Assembly (NCBI GenBank): GCA_900696455.1
Contig: CAADGB010000518.1
Coordinates: forward strand, 1 to 37,876
Length of the DNA: 37,876 nucleotides
From: an uncultured delta proteobacterium
Lineage (GTDB): Bacteria; Myxococcota_A; Polyangia; Haliangiales; Haliangiaceae
Direction: 5' to 3'
Made by a program: the position numbers and the translations under genes. Shown here one piece after another: positions 19,467-29,092 of the stretch. The notes below the pieces were generated by a model, which did no database searches, was not told where the DNA came from, and saw only the letters and a list, made by a program, of their open reading frames with translations. Every line of letters starts with the position of its first letter. The first letter of the stretch is position 1.

Positions 19467-20749
19467 TCACAGCCAGTCGCGCAGGCGGTAGGCGAGCCAG
19501 GCCAGGGCCTTGCGCCACCACGCCAGGGAGGTCCAGTCGGCGACGTCGAACGGCTCGCACGCGGCCTCGTCGCCGCGGAAGTCGGCCTCCATCTCGGCGC
19601 CGACCGCGGCGTCGACGATCTCGACGATGACCTCGAGGTTGTAGCGCAGGCTGCGGGCGTCGAAGTTGTAGCTGCCGATGGCGGTCCACAGGCCGTCGAC
19701 CACCGCGGTCTTGGCGTGCATCATCGGCCCGCGCCAGCGCAGGATGCGCACGCCCTGGGCCGCCAGCTTGCGGTAGATGTAGAGGCCGGCGTACTCGACG
19801 GTCTTGACGTCGGACTGGCCGGGGACGATGACCGCGACGTCGACGCCGCGCGCGACCGCGCGGGCCAGGGCCTGCCGCACCGGCCGCGCCGGCAGGAAGT
19901 ACGCGTTCTCGACGAGCACGGACGTCCGCGCCGCGTTGATCGCGGTCAGGTAGGCGCGCCGGATCGCGCCGCGGCGCTTGCGGTGGGTGTTGTCGACGAC
20001 GCGGGCCACGATCGACGCCGGTCGGGGCGCCACCGCCGTCGCCGGCGGCGGGGCGGGGTAGGGCGGGCCGCCCTGGGCCAGCCAGGCCCGGCGGAAGATC
20101 CGGGCGAGGTCGGCGACGATGGGGCCGCGCAGCTCGCAGTGGACGTCGTGCCAGCCCCGCCCGCCGTCGGCGATCGCGGCGTAGTCGTCGCTGAGGTTGA
20201 GACCGCCGGTGAACGCGACCTCGTCGTCGACGACCAGGATCTTGCGGTGGTTGCGGTGCGACAGGTTCCAGCGCGCCCGCCACGGCGCGACCGGGTGGTA
20301 CTCGATGACCTCGGCGCCGGCGTCGCGCATGCGCTCGACCTGGGCGCCGGCGAGCCCGAAGCTGCCGACGGCGTCGTACATGACCCGCACCGTGCAGCCG
20401 GCGCGAGCGCGCGCGATGACCGCGTCGATGAAGCGGCGCCCGGCCCGATCGTCCTCGAGGATGTAGGTCTCGAGCAGGACGGACGCGCGGGCGGCGGCGA
20501 TGGCGGCGAGCATCGGCGGGAAGGTCTCGGCGCCCCCGCGCAGCACCCGGACCTCGTTGCCGCGGCGCAGCCGGTACTGGCTGCGGGTGAAGCGCGAGAT
20601 CGCGGCCAGGAGCGTGCCGTCGGCGGGCGCGGCCTCGTCCGCGCGCGCGGCCTCGTCGGCAGGCGCGGCCTCGTCCGCGCGCGGCGACGCGTCCGCTCGC
20701 TCCGCCGTCGCCCGGGAGCCGCGCCCGGATCGCCTGGATCGCCTGGGCG

Positions 20750-20753
<4 letters not shown>
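19467..20753 (-). CDS. Cardiolipin synthase / phospholipase D family protein
   Basis: A 428-residue enzyme with two HKD motifs: HRNHRKILVVDDEVAFTGG and HAKTAVVDGLWTAIGSYNFD. The order and spacing match bacterial ClsA/ClsB cardiolipin synthases, which join two phosphatidylglycerols or transfer phosphatidyl groups at the inner membrane. The N-terminal 40 residues are a low-complexity Arg then Ala/Asp/Glu region (ADEAAPADEAARADEAAPAD) with no membrane helices, so it resembles ClsB more than ClsA. The ATG overlaps the greB stop as ATGA (20750-20753), which ties the two in one transcript. The C-terminal WWRKALAWLAYRLRDWL is amphipathic and may bind the membrane. Confident for the PLD fold, less for exact substrate. 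Confidence 0.88.
20627..20680 (-). repeat. Three 18-bp repeats in the cardiolipin synthase N-terminus
   Basis: Units at 20627-20644, 20645-20662 and 20663-20680 share the core GCGCGGCCTCGTC and encode Ala-Asp-Glu-Ala-Ala-type hexapeptides. Six residues per unit keeps the frame when copy number changes. Confidence 0.75.
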
Positions 20754-21256
<503 letters not shown>

Positions 21257-21263
21257 CGCGCTC

Positions 21264-21273
21264 AGTGTATGCT
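21264..21273. promoter_or_regulatory. Overlapping divergent -10 elements
   Basis: Minus-strand TACACT (21264-21269) lies seven bases before the greB ATG. Plus-strand TATGCT (21268-21273) overlaps it and lies 30 bases before the CorC-type gene at 21304. If both are used, polymerase on one would block the other. Confidence 0.5.
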
Positions 21274-21303
21274 GCGCGCGCCCGGTGACGCCACCGGCCC
21301 GCG

Positions 21304-22629
21304 ATGACCGAGATCTTCCTGATCCTGGCCCTGATCCTCGCCAACGGGCTCTTCGCTGGCGCCGCGATCGCGGTCCTCTCGGTGCGGAAGACCCGGCTGT
21401 CCGAGTACATCCGCCGCCAGGACCGGCGGGCGCTGGCGGTCAAGGCGCTGCGCGATCAGCCCGAGCGCTTCCTGGCCACGGTCCAGATCGGGATCACCCT
21501 GGTCGGCACCGCGGCCGCGGCCTTCGGCGGCGCCTCGGTCGCCGGGGCGCTCGCCGAGGTCCTGCGCGACGCCGGGGCCGGCCGCTACGCCGAGGAGGTC
21601 GCGATGGCGCTCGTCATCGCCGGCATCGCCTTCCTCGGCCTGGTCGTCGGCGAGCTGGTGCCCAAGTCGCTGGCGCTGCGCTACTCCGATCGCTACTCGT
21701 GCCTGATCGCCCGGCCGCTCCTGGGGCTGTCGCACCTGATGCGGCCGCTGGTGTGGTTCCTGACCGTGTGCTCGAACGCGGTGCTCAAGCTGTTCGGCGA
21801 CCGCACCACCTTCACCGAGACCCGGCTGTCGCGCGACGAGCTGCAGGAGCTGGTCGAGGAGGCGGCCAAGACCGGCTCGGTCGATCCGCGCGCCAGCGAG
21901 ATCGCCTCGCGCGCCCTCGAGTTCGAGGGCGTCCGGGTCGGCGAGCTGATGGTGCCACGCAACCGCGTCGTGGCGCTGCGCCGCGGCTCCACGTCGGAGG
22001 AGGTCCAGCGCGTGAGCCTCGAGGAGGGCCACTCGCGCATGCCGGTCTACGACGGGACGATCGACAACATCGTCGGCTACGTCGTGGCCCGCGACGTCCT
22101 GGCCCTGGCCTGGGAGAAGGGCCTCATCGTGCTCGAGGACATCGTCCGCCCGGCGTACGTCGTGACCGAGCCCACCCGCGCCCTCGATCTCATGCGCGAG
22201 ATGCAGCGCCGCCGCGTGCAGATGGCGGTGGTCACCGACGAGCACGGCGGGCTGGCGGGCCTGGTCACGATCGAGGACCTGGTCGAGGAGCTGGTCGGCG
22301 ACATCTTCAGCGAGGACGACAAGCCCGATACCATCCTGGTGCGGGAGCCCGAGGGCACCGCGCTGGTCCAGGGCCACGCCCCGGTGCGCAAGATCAACCG
22401 CGAGCTGGACCTCGACCTGCCGGTGGGCGCCGATCGCACCACCATCGCCGGGCTGTGCATGAGCCTGGCCCAGGCCATCCCCCAGGCCGGCGAGCGCCTG
22501 ACCACCGAGAACGGCACCGTGCTGGAGGTGGTCGAGTCCTCGCCGCGCCGGGTGCGCAAGGTCCGCATCCACCCGGTCGGCCTGCTGGCGCCGGCGCCGG
22601 GGGACGGCGGGGCGGCCGAGCCCGACTGA
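21304..22629 (+). CDS. CorC/HlyC-family transporter (DUF21-CBS-CorC_HlyC)
   Basis: A 441-residue membrane protein. It starts with a DUF21/CNNM-type transmembrane domain of about 140 residues (EIFLILALILANGLFAGAAI, VQIGITLVGTAAAAFGG, GELVPKSLAL). Two CBS domains follow (VGELMVPRNRVVALRRGST with SRMPVYDGTIDNIVGYV; VVTDEHGGLAGLVTIEDLVE), and then a CorC_HlyC domain (VQGHAPVRKINRELDLDLP). Relatives export Mg2+ or Co2+ or act in membrane stability; the CBS pair binds adenine nucleotides. The signature GDIFSEDD after the second CBS domain is usual. It is divergent from greB. Ion specificity cannot be read from this. Confidence 0.92.
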   Translation: MTEIFLILALILANGLFAGAAIAVLSVRKTRLSEYIRRQDRRALAVKALRDQPERFLATVQIGITLVGTAAAAFGGASVAGALAEVLRDAGAGRYAEEVAMALVIAGIAFLGLVVGELVPKSLALRYSDRYSCLIARPLLGLSHLMRPLVWFLTVCSNAVLKLFGDRTTFTETRLSRDELQELVEEAAKTGSVDPRASEIASRALEFEGVRVGELMVPRNRVVALRRGSTSEEVQRVSLEEGHSRMPVYDGTIDNIVGYVVARDVLALAWEKGLIVLEDIVRPAYVVTEPTRALDLMREMQRRRVQMAVVTDEHGGLAGLVTIEDLVEELVGDIFSEDDKPDTILVREPEGTALVQGHAPVRKINRELDLDLPVGADRTTIAGLCMSLAQAIPQAGERLTTENGTVLEVVESSPRRVRKVRIHPVGLLAPAPGDGGAAEPD

Positions 22630-22703
22630 CGCCTGCCCCCCGCCGAAACCGCCGCCCCGTCGGTCTGCCTCCCTCTGCCTCCCGGCGCGGGCTCCGGATC
22701 CGC

Positions 22704-22709
22704 TACAAT
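22704..22709 (+). promoter_or_regulatory. -10 element before the SPFH-like gene
   Basis: TACAAT is the best -10 hexamer in the window, 13 bases before the ATG at 22723. An ATG at 22708 overlaps it and is therefore unlikely to be the start. Confidence 0.5.
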
Positions 22710-22722
22710 GGCGGCGACCGAG

Positions 22723-23583
22723 ATGAGCCAGGTCGTCGCGAGAGATTCCGTCGCCGCCGATCACCTGGTGTATCCGTGGCCGTTCCCGCTCGGACCGTCG
22801 ATCGAGCTGGCCTGCGCGGAGGGCGAGGTCGCCGTGGTGTGTCCGGCGTGGTCGGTGGGCGCCAACCTCGGCCCTGGCCGCCACACCTGGCAGTCGCCGG
22901 AGCCGACCAAGCCGACCGCGGTCTACTTCGTCCTGACCGGACCGGTCGAGGTCCCGTTCGACATGGTCACCCAGTTCCCGATGCCGGCCACGGGGCAGGC
23001 GGTGATGGTGCGCGCGACCGGCAGCGTGCTGGTGCGGGTCGCCGATCCGGCGCTGCTGGTGGCGCAGTTCGTCGGGCTGCCCTTCGATCGCATCAACGAC
23101 GGCCTGATGTTCAGCGTGTCGACGAGCGTGGAGCGCCTGCTCGCCAAGGTGCTGCCGCGCAAGGCGGCGCTCGCCGGTACCGCCGCCGCCATCGCCGATC
23201 CGGCGGGCTGGCCGGCGCTGCTCGAGGAGCTCGCCCAGTACAACCCGACCGCCGGGGCGGTCTACGGCGTCGGCTTCGTGCGCTTCCAGCAGGTCCAGAT
23301 CCTGGTCGGCGACCACAACGGCTGGAGCCCGGCGCAGGCCTGGCAGCACGACCCGAGCGAGTCGACCGAGCGGGGCGCCGTGCCCTCCAACCCGGCGCTG
23401 GTGCCGCCGGCCGTCCCGGTGCCGGAGCTGCCGGTCGGCACCCGCGTCCTGGTCGCGCTCGCCGATGGCCTCTTCCACTCCGCGACCGTGCGCCAGGCCC
23501 TGCAGGGCTACTACGAGCTCGACGTCGGCGACACCGGCGAGACCGTCTGGGTGCCGATGGGCCAGGTCGCGCCCCAGGTCTAG
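22723..23583 (+). CDS. SPFH-like protein with C-terminal SH3/Tudor-like domain
   Basis: A 286-residue soluble protein. Residues about 15-200 resemble an SPFH/band-7-type core (GRHTWQSPEP, AVYFVLTGPVEVPFDMV, VMVRATGSVLVRVADPALL, SVSTSVERLLAKVLPRKAAL), with the strand-rich part followed by helices. The last about 50 residues (GTRVLVALADGLFHSATVRQ, YYELDVGDTGETVWVPMGQV) resemble an SH3/Tudor-like barrel that binds peptides or nucleic acid. There is no N-terminal membrane anchor, unlike stomatins; some phage-shock and virion-core-like SPFH proteins also lack it. The start follows the TACAAT element. Function unknown; membrane scaffolding is an inference. Confidence 0.6.
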   Translation: MSQVVARDSVAADHLVYPWPFPLGPSIELACAEGEVAVVCPAWSVGANLGPGRHTWQSPEPTKPTAVYFVLTGPVEVPFDMVTQFPMPATGQAVMVRATGSVLVRVADPALLVAQFVGLPFDRINDGLMFSVSTSVERLLAKVLPRKAALAGTAAAIADPAGWPALLEELAQYNPTAGAVYGVGFVRFQQVQILVGDHNGWSPAQAWQHDPSESTERGAVPSNPALVPPAVPVPELPVGTRVLVALADGLFHSATVRQALQGYYELDVGDTGETVWVPMGQVAPQV

Positions 23584-23589
23584 AACGGA

Positions 23590-23639
23590 CTGGAACACCG
23601 AACGGCTCGCGACGGCGTCCAGGCCGTTCGAGGTTCCAG
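23590..23639. terminator. Bidirectional hairpin between convergent genes
   Basis: CTGGAAC (23590-23596) pairs with GTTCCAG (23633-23639), and CGAACGGC (23599-23606) with GCCGTTCG (23623-23630), with a small 2x2 internal loop. This 15-bp stem lies in the 73-bp gap between the SPFH-like gene and the acyl-CoA dehydrogenase gene, which converge. No T-run is present. Terminator function is inferred from position. Confidence 0.5.
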
Positions 23640-23656
23640 GTCCCGCGACGGCGGGG

Positions 23657-24829
23657 CTACGTCGTCGCCGGCTTCTTCTTCTTGCCGGGGAGGATGTTCA
23701 GGAGCTTGCAGATGATGCCGAGCATGATCTCGTCGGCGCCGCCGCCGATGGACATGAGGCGGGTGTCGCGGAACGCGCGGGAGGCCGGGTTGTCCCACAT
23801 GAAGCCCATGCCGCCCCAGTACTGGAGGCAACCGTCGGCGACCTCGCGGACGAGGCGGCCGGCCTTGAGCTTGGCCATGGACGCCAGCATCGTGACGTCG
23901 CGACCGCCGACGTACTCCTCGACCGCGCGGTAGACCAGCGAGCGCAGCAGCTCGACCTCGGTCTTGAGCTCGGCCATCCGGAAGTGGATGACCTGGTTGT
24001 CGATCAGCGGCTGGCCGAAGGTGTGGCGCTCGCGGCAGTAGGCGATCGTGGCGTCGATCAGGCGCTCCATGCCGCGCAGCGAGCTGGCGGCGCCGAACAG
24101 GCGCTCCTCCTGGAACTGCACCATCTGCATCATGAAGCCCATGCCCTCGGCGCCGATGCGGTGGCGCTGCGGCACCCGCACGTCCTCGAAGTAGAGCGGC
24201 ACGGTGTCGCTGGCGCGCATGCCGAGCTTGTCGAGCTTGGCGCCGACCGTGACGCCCTTGGTCCGGGTCGGCACGACGATGAGCGACTTGTTCATGTGGG
24301 GCGCGCCCTCGCCGGTGTTGGCGAGCAGGCACAGCCAGTCGGCCTGCGCCCCGTTGGTGATCCACATCTTGCTGCCGTTGATGACGTAGTCGTCGCCGTC
24401 CTTGCGGGCGTGGGTCTTGAGCGCGGCGACGTCGGAGCCGCCGCCGACCTCGCTGACCGCGATCGCCGTCACCATCTCGCCGGCGATGGCCGGGACCAGG
24501 AACTCGCGGCGCAGCTCGTCGCTGCCCCAGCGCGCCAGGGCCGGCGTCGCCATGTCGGTCTGCACGCCCAGCGCCATCGGCACCGAGCCGCTGGCGCAGG
24601 TGCCGAGCTCCTCGGTGCACACCATCGAGTACGAGTAGTCGAGGCCGAGGCCGCCGAAGGCCTCGGGCTTGCTGACGCCGAGCAGGCCGAGCTTGCCGGC
24701 CTTGGCGAACACCTCGTGGGCGGGGAAGGCGCCGGCCTTCTCCCACTCGTCGACGTGGGGGTTGATCTCCTTGTCGACGAAGTCGCGGACGGTCTTGCGG
24801 AGCTGGTGGTGCTCTTCGGTGAAGCGCAT
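23657..24829 (-). CDS. Acyl-CoA dehydrogenase
   Basis: A 390-residue flavoenzyme of the acyl-CoA dehydrogenase family, forming the alpha,beta double bond of an acyl-CoA and passing electrons to ETF. The N-terminal helical domain begins FTEEHHQLRKTVRDFVDKEI, then comes the FAD-contacting AIAVSEVGGGSDVAALKT and YVINGSKMWITNGAQADW. The C-terminal domain has RHTFGQPLIDNQVIHFRMAE, LQYWGGMGFM and RLMSIGGGADEIMLGII. The usual C-terminal catalytic Glu (before Gly-Thr) is replaced by Gly; the base may instead be a Glu in FQEERLF, as in isovaleryl-CoA dehydrogenase. So branched or terpenoid acyl-CoA is plausible. The ATG follows GAGGGAACC; a TACGGT element (24846-24851) lies 16 bases upstream. It stands alone, with no beta-oxidation genes next to it. 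Confidence 0.93.
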   Translation of the reverse strand: MRFTEEHHQLRKTVRDFVDKEINPHVDEWEKAGAFPAHEVFAKAGKLGLLGVSKPEAFGGLGLDYSYSMVCTEELGTCASGSVPMALGVQTDMATPALARWGSDELRREFLVPAIAGEMVTAIAVSEVGGGSDVAALKTHARKDGDDYVINGSKMWITNGAQADWLCLLANTGEGAPHMNKSLIVVPTRTKGVTVGAKLDKLGMRASDTVPLYFEDVRVPQRHRIGAEGMGFMMQMVQFQEERLFGAASSLRGMERLIDATIAYCRERHTFGQPLIDNQVIHFRMAELKTEVELLRSLVYRAVEEYVGGRDVTMLASMAKLKAGRLVREVADGCLQYWGGMGFMWDNPASRAFRDTRLMSIGGGADEIMLGIICKLLNILPGKKKKPATT

Positions 24830-24896
24830 GGTTCCCTCGACCGCGACCGTACACGTCCGCCGCGGACCAGGCCAGGCGAGGTCGGGTTACACCGGC

Positions 24897-26180
<1,284 letters not shown>

Positions 26181-26185
26181 ATCGT

Positions 26186-26225
26186 CTCTCCGGAATCCGG
26201 TCGGTGGCCACCGGAATCCGGAGAG
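26186..26225. promoter_or_regulatory. 40-bp dyad overlapping the ribosome site of the FHA activator
   Basis: Two 16-bp arms (26186-26201 and 26210-26225) pair at 15 of 16 positions around an 8-base loop. Each arm contains the 11-bp palindrome CCGGA-A-TCCGG (26190-26200 and 26211-26221), with centres 21 bp apart, two helical turns. In the minus-strand RNA the 3' arm ends in GGAGAG, the likely Shine-Dalgarno sequence six bases before the GTG at 26180, so folding would hide it. Either operator DNA or an RNA switch is possible. Confidence 0.6.
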
Positions 26226-26228
26226 TCC

Positions 26229-26241
26229 TGCCAATCTGGCA
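26229..26241. promoter_or_regulatory. Second exact copy of TGCCA-ATC-TGGCA
   Basis: This is identical to 8977-8989 and lies in the 167-bp region between the divergent FHA activator and DUF882 genes, 106 bases before the ATG at 26348. It suggests a shared regulator with the PilT-like gene. Confidence 0.45.
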
Positions 26242-26347
26242 CGGCGGCGGTCTGGCCCGATGCGTCAAGCGGCTGTGATCGTTTGTGTTTCAAGGACCCT
26301 CCTGGGGGTGCTCGGTGGCACGCATGTTGATATGGTCCGGGTCAGCC

Positions 26348-26992
26348 ATGCTGTTCTCCCTCCTCCCTCTGGCGACCGTAGGCTGGCTCTCGGTCGCCCC
26401 GGCCACCGCCTCCCAGGGCACGGTCGCCGAGGTCGCCGACACCGCCGCCGCGGCCCTGGCCCAGCTCGCCGCCGACGAGGCTACCGTCCCCGTCCGCGTC
26501 TACGACGTCAACCATCGCGAGACGCGGGTGTTCCGCATCGGTCGCGACGGCAGCGTGGACGAAGCGACGCGCCAGGAGATCGATCGCATGTTCCGCTGCC
26601 GGCGCACCGACCGGCAGGCCGAGATCGATCAGGGGGCGCTCGCGATGCTGGCCGACGTCTCGGCGCGCTGGCCGGGACGGACGATCGAGCTGGTGTCGGC
26701 GTTCCGCCGCGTCGACAGCCGCACCTCGCGGCATCGCCAGGCCCGCGCCATCGACTTCCGCATCCAGGGCGTGAAGATGACGGAGGTCCGCGACTACGTC
26801 TGGGCCACCCACACCGAGCTCGGCCTGGGCTGGTACCCGAAGCAGAACTTCATCCACATGGATCACCGGCCCGGCGATCCCGACTACGCGTGGACGCAGA
26901 TCGGCGGCAAGGAGCGGCGCGGCCCGTCGTGGTCCAAGCGCGTGCGCCGCAACGAGACCCTGCGGGTGCCGGGCAGCCGCGTCGGCCTCTAG
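26348..26992 (+). CDS. Peptidase M15-like protein (DUF882/YcbK type)
   Basis: A 214-residue secreted protein. The signal peptide is residues 1-18 or so (FSLLPLATVGWLSVAPATAS). The C-terminal domain matches YcbK/DUF882, relatives of D,D-carboxypeptidases of the M15 fold: ELVSAFRR, SRHRQARAIDFRIQGV (zinc ligands His and Asp), GLGWYPKQNFIHMDHRPGD (third ligand His). Such enzymes cut or remodel peptidoglycan in the periplasm. The middle part has a linker region VRVYDVNHRETRVF. The ATG at 26348 gives a clean signal peptide; an in-frame ATG at 26324 would extend it. TATGGT (26331-26336) is a possible -10. It is divergent from the FHA activator and may share control. Confidence 0.85.
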   Translation: MLFSLLPLATVGWLSVAPATASQGTVAEVADTAAAALAQLAADEATVPVRVYDVNHRETRVFRIGRDGSVDEATRQEIDRMFRCRRTDRQAEIDQGALAMLADVSARWPGRTIELVSAFRRVDSRTSRHRQARAIDFRIQGVKMTEVRDYVWATHTELGLGWYPKQNFIHMDHRPGDPDYAWTQIGGKERRGPSWSKRVRRNETLRVPGSRVGL

Positions 26993-27000
26993 TCTCCAAT

Positions 27001-27066
27001 AGCCTCGTCGGGCCTCGTCGGGCCTCGTCGGGCCTCGTCGGGCCTCGTCGGGCCTCGTCGGGCCTG
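27001..27066. repeat. 10-bp tandem array
   Basis: GGCCTCGTCG is repeated six times (first copy starts with A) in the gap between the convergent DUF882 and gluQRS genes. The unit is not a multiple of three and is intergenic. Copy number is likely to vary between strains. Confidence 0.9.
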
Positions 27067-27072
27067 CCGGCT

Positions 27073-28002
27073 TCAGGGCTCGAACGCGAGCTCGCCGTTC
27101 CAGCGGGTCACCAGGTCCTCGTGGCGGACGCGGGACCAGGCGAACGCCGGGAGCAGCTCGGCGGGTCGGGTCGGGCGGTGGTCGGTTGCGAGGCCGACGG
27201 CGCCGGCGAGCAGCCCGCACAGCTCGTCGGCCCGGTAGCGGGCGCGCAGGGCGCTGGCCGGGGCCGAGCCGTGGAGCTTGGCCAGCTTGTCGCCCCGCGG
27301 CTCGACCAGGAGCAGGTGGTGGCGATAGGTGGGCGTCGGCAGGCCGAGCAGGCGCTGCAGGGCGACCTGGGTGGCGGTCGAGGGCGCGATGTCGCGACCG
27401 CGCACGACCCGCGTGACGCCCGCGGCCGCGTCGTCGACCACGACCACGAGCTGGTAGGCGAGCACGCGATCGCGGCGCACGACGACGGGATCACCGAGCT
27501 CGGCGGCGGGATCCTGCGACAGGTCGATCCCGCTCTCGTCGTCGATCTCCAGCCGGCCGTCGTCGAGGCGCACCCGCACCGCCTCGCCGGCGTCGCGCCA
27601 GCCGCCGGCGGGCAGCGGACGACCGCGGCAGGTGTTGGGGTAGGTCCAGCCGCCGTCGGGGGCGCGCCGCCCGCCCTGGCGGTCGCGGCGCGAGCAGGCG
27701 CACGGATAGAGGCGGCCGGCGGCGGCCAGGCGATCGAGCGCGGCCTCGTGCTCGATCCGGCGGGTGCCCTGCGCGACGACCTCGTCCCAGTCGAGGCCGA
27801 GCCACGCCAGATCGTCGACGAGCTGGCTCGACCACCCCGGCCGGCAGCGGGTGTGGTCGAGGTCCTCCAGGCGGAGCACGACGCGGCCGCCCGCGGCGCG
27901 CGCGTCGAGCCAGGCGAGGAGCGCCGCCAGCAGCGTGCCCGGGTGGGCCTCGCCGGTCGTCGACGGCGCGAAGCGCCCGACCGGCGGCGGCGTGGCGATC
28001 AT
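27073..28002 (-). CDS. gluQRS: Glutamyl-queuosine tRNA(Asp) synthetase
   Basis: A 309-residue truncated glutamyl-tRNA synthetase. It activates glutamate and attaches it to queuosine at the wobble position of tRNA(Asp). The class I HIGH region is [18 protein letters not shown]; the zinc-binding site uses Cys-Ala-Cys ([11 protein letters not shown]) and Cys in [10 protein letters not shown]; the KMSKS equivalent is [10 protein letters not shown], all as in GluQRS. There is no anticodon-binding domain, which separates it from GltX. The start at ATG 28002 follows TACGGT by eight bases; an upstream GTG at 28020 lies within the promoter. It sits alone. Confidence 0.92.
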   Translation of the reverse strand: MIATPPPVGRFAPSTTGEAHPGTLLAALLAWLDARAAGGRVVLRLEDLDHTRCRPGWSSQLVDDLAWLGLDWDEVVAQGTRRIEHEAALDRLAAAGRLYPCACSRRDRQGGRRAPDGGWTYPNTCRGRPLPAGGWRDAGEAVRVRLDDGRLEIDDESGIDLSQDPAAELGDPVVVRRDRVLAYQLVVVVDDAAAGVTRVVRGRDIAPSTATQVALQRLLGLPTPTYRHHLLLVEPRGDKLAKLHGSAPASALRARYRADELCGLLAGAVGLATDHRPTRPAELLPAFAWSRVRHEDLVTRWNGELAFEP

Positions 28003-28010
28003 GCCCGCCG

Positions 28011-28016
28011 ACCGTA
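28011..28016 (-). promoter_or_regulatory. -10 element of gluQRS
   Basis: Minus-strand TACGGT ends eight bases before the ATG at 28002. The same hexamer precedes the parvulin gene at seven bases. No ribosome site lies between. Confidence 0.5.
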
Positions 28017-28020
28017 GCAC

Positions 28021-28860
28021 CTACTTGCGGCGCGGCGCGGGCCGGGCCTTCGGCGCCGGGGCCTTGCCGGGAGCGGGGCCGAGGCCCTTGCGGTAGCGGG
28101 CCGGGATCAGCGACTCGTGCTTGACCTCCGGCGGCCCGGCGTGGGGCGGCGGCAGCGGCTCGCCGTCGGTGAAGTCCACGGTCCGGGTGCGGACCGGCGG
28201 CGGGGGCGGCGGCGGCTCGAGCACGATCAGCGCGCGGTTGCCGTCGCGCAGGCGCAGGTCGGCGCTGGAGGTGCCGGCGTCGGTCCGCGCGCTGACGACG
28301 TAGGTGCCCGGGGGCAGCCGCCACGCGCCGCTGGTCAGCGGGATCTCCGGGAAGGTGTCGATGGTGGCGGTGGCGCCGGGCGTCTTGATCACCAGCTCGA
28401 CCTTGGACCAGTCGCCGGCGGTGGCGGCGCGACTGACCGCGATCCGGGTCTGGCGGGCGGCGTCGGCGAGCGCGGCGGCCGGGTCGCCGGTGAGGCGCTC
28501 GCACGCCGGCACCAGCAGGCCGGCGCGGACGTGGTCGCCCGCGGCGCCGAGCTCGATCGCGACCTCGCAGACGCGGACGTCGTCGCCGCTGACCACGGCG
28601 CCGGTCACGTCGGGAGCCCGCTTGCTCCGGGCGCCGGGCTTGCCGGCCCGGGTGGGCCTGGCGCGCGGTGACTCGTCCCGGTCGGCGACGCCGGGGGCCG
28701 CGGGCTTCGCCGGCTGGGCCGCCGCGCCGCCAGCCGTCGCGAGCACGCCGAGGGCGCCGAGCAGGCCGAAGGCGCCGAGCCGGGCGCCGAGCCGGGCGCC
28801 GAGGGCGGCGACCGTCGCGGCGAGGGGCGGGGAGGTGCGCACGGCTGGAAGACACCGCAC
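28021..28860 (-). CDS. Secreted protein with PEGA-like domain, function unknown
   Basis: A 279-residue exported protein. A long N-terminus with repeated Ala/Leu/Gly ([20 protein letters not shown]) ends in a signal-peptidase-like site (GGAAAQPA). A basic linker follows ([16 protein letters not shown]), then a helical region with one Cys pair ([24 protein letters not shown]), perhaps a disulphide. The middle has [20 protein letters not shown], a PEGA-like beta segment seen in many myxobacterial surface proteins. Eight prolines ([10 protein letters not shown]) and a basic Pro/Ala/Lys tail end it. The start is GTG at 28860 or GTG at 28842. TACCCT (28881-28886, minus) may be the -10. No known function. 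Confidence 0.75.
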   Translation of the reverse strand: MRCLPAVRTSPPLAATVAALGARLGARLGAFGLLGALGVLATAGGAAAQPAKPAAPGVADRDESPRARPTRAGKPGARSKRAPDVTGAVVSGDDVRVCEVAIELGAAGDHVRAGLLVPACERLTGDPAAALADAARQTRIAVSRAATAGDWSKVELVIKTPGATATIDTFPEIPLTSGAWRLPPGTYVVSARTDAGTSSADLRLRDGNRALIVLEPPPPPPPVRTRTVDFTDGEPLPPPHAGPPEVKHESLIPARYRKGLGPAPGKAPAPKARPAPRRK

Positions 28861-28889
28861 GGTGGGTGGCGGTTGCGCTCAGGGTAGCA

Positions 28890-29052
28890 CCGCTCCGGCC
28901 ACGCGCCCCGGCCACGCGCTCCGGCCACGGGCCCCGGCCACGCGCCCGGCCACGGGCCCCGGCCACGGGCTCCGGCCACGGGCTCCGGCCACGGGCTCCG
29001 GCCACGGGCTCCGGCCAACCGCTTCGGCCAGCCACGTCGGCCACGCGCTCCG
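28890..29052. repeat. 13-bp tandem array between divergent genes
   Basis: About 12 copies of a unit close to GGCCACGGGCTCC, with variants such as GGCCACGCGCCCC, fill most of the 232-bp gap between the divergent genes at 28860 (minus) and 29093 (plus). The unit is not a multiple of three. Its position between two promoters could let copy number change expression. Confidence 0.85.
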
Positions 29053-29081
29053 GCGCTCACGCGGGACGGGCGGCGGCGCGG

Positions 29082-29087
29082 TAGGAT
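29082..29087 (+). promoter_or_regulatory. -10 element of the DUF1415 gene
   Basis: TAGGAT ends five bases before the GTG at 29093; no ribosome site fits between. The spacing suggests a leaderless transcript. Confidence 0.45.
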
Positions 29088-29092
29088 GGGGC

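Noticed and set aside
22708-22722. ATG at 22708 as start of the SPFH-like gene
   Set aside because: It overlaps the TACAAT -10 element; the in-frame ATG at 22723 is more likely.
26181-26234. TTG 26234 as start of the FHA activator
   Set aside because: The extra 18 residues are encoded by the dyad and resemble no FHA-protein start; GTG 26180 has GGAGAG at a usual distance. Not fully excluded.
26228-26260. Sigma-54 (-24/-12) promoter with TGGCACG
   Set aside because: The GG is not followed ten bases later by GC in a TTGC context on either strand.
27001-29052. CRISPR array
   Set aside because: The repeats at 27001 and 28890 are contiguous 10- and 13-bp units without spacers, and no cas gene is present.
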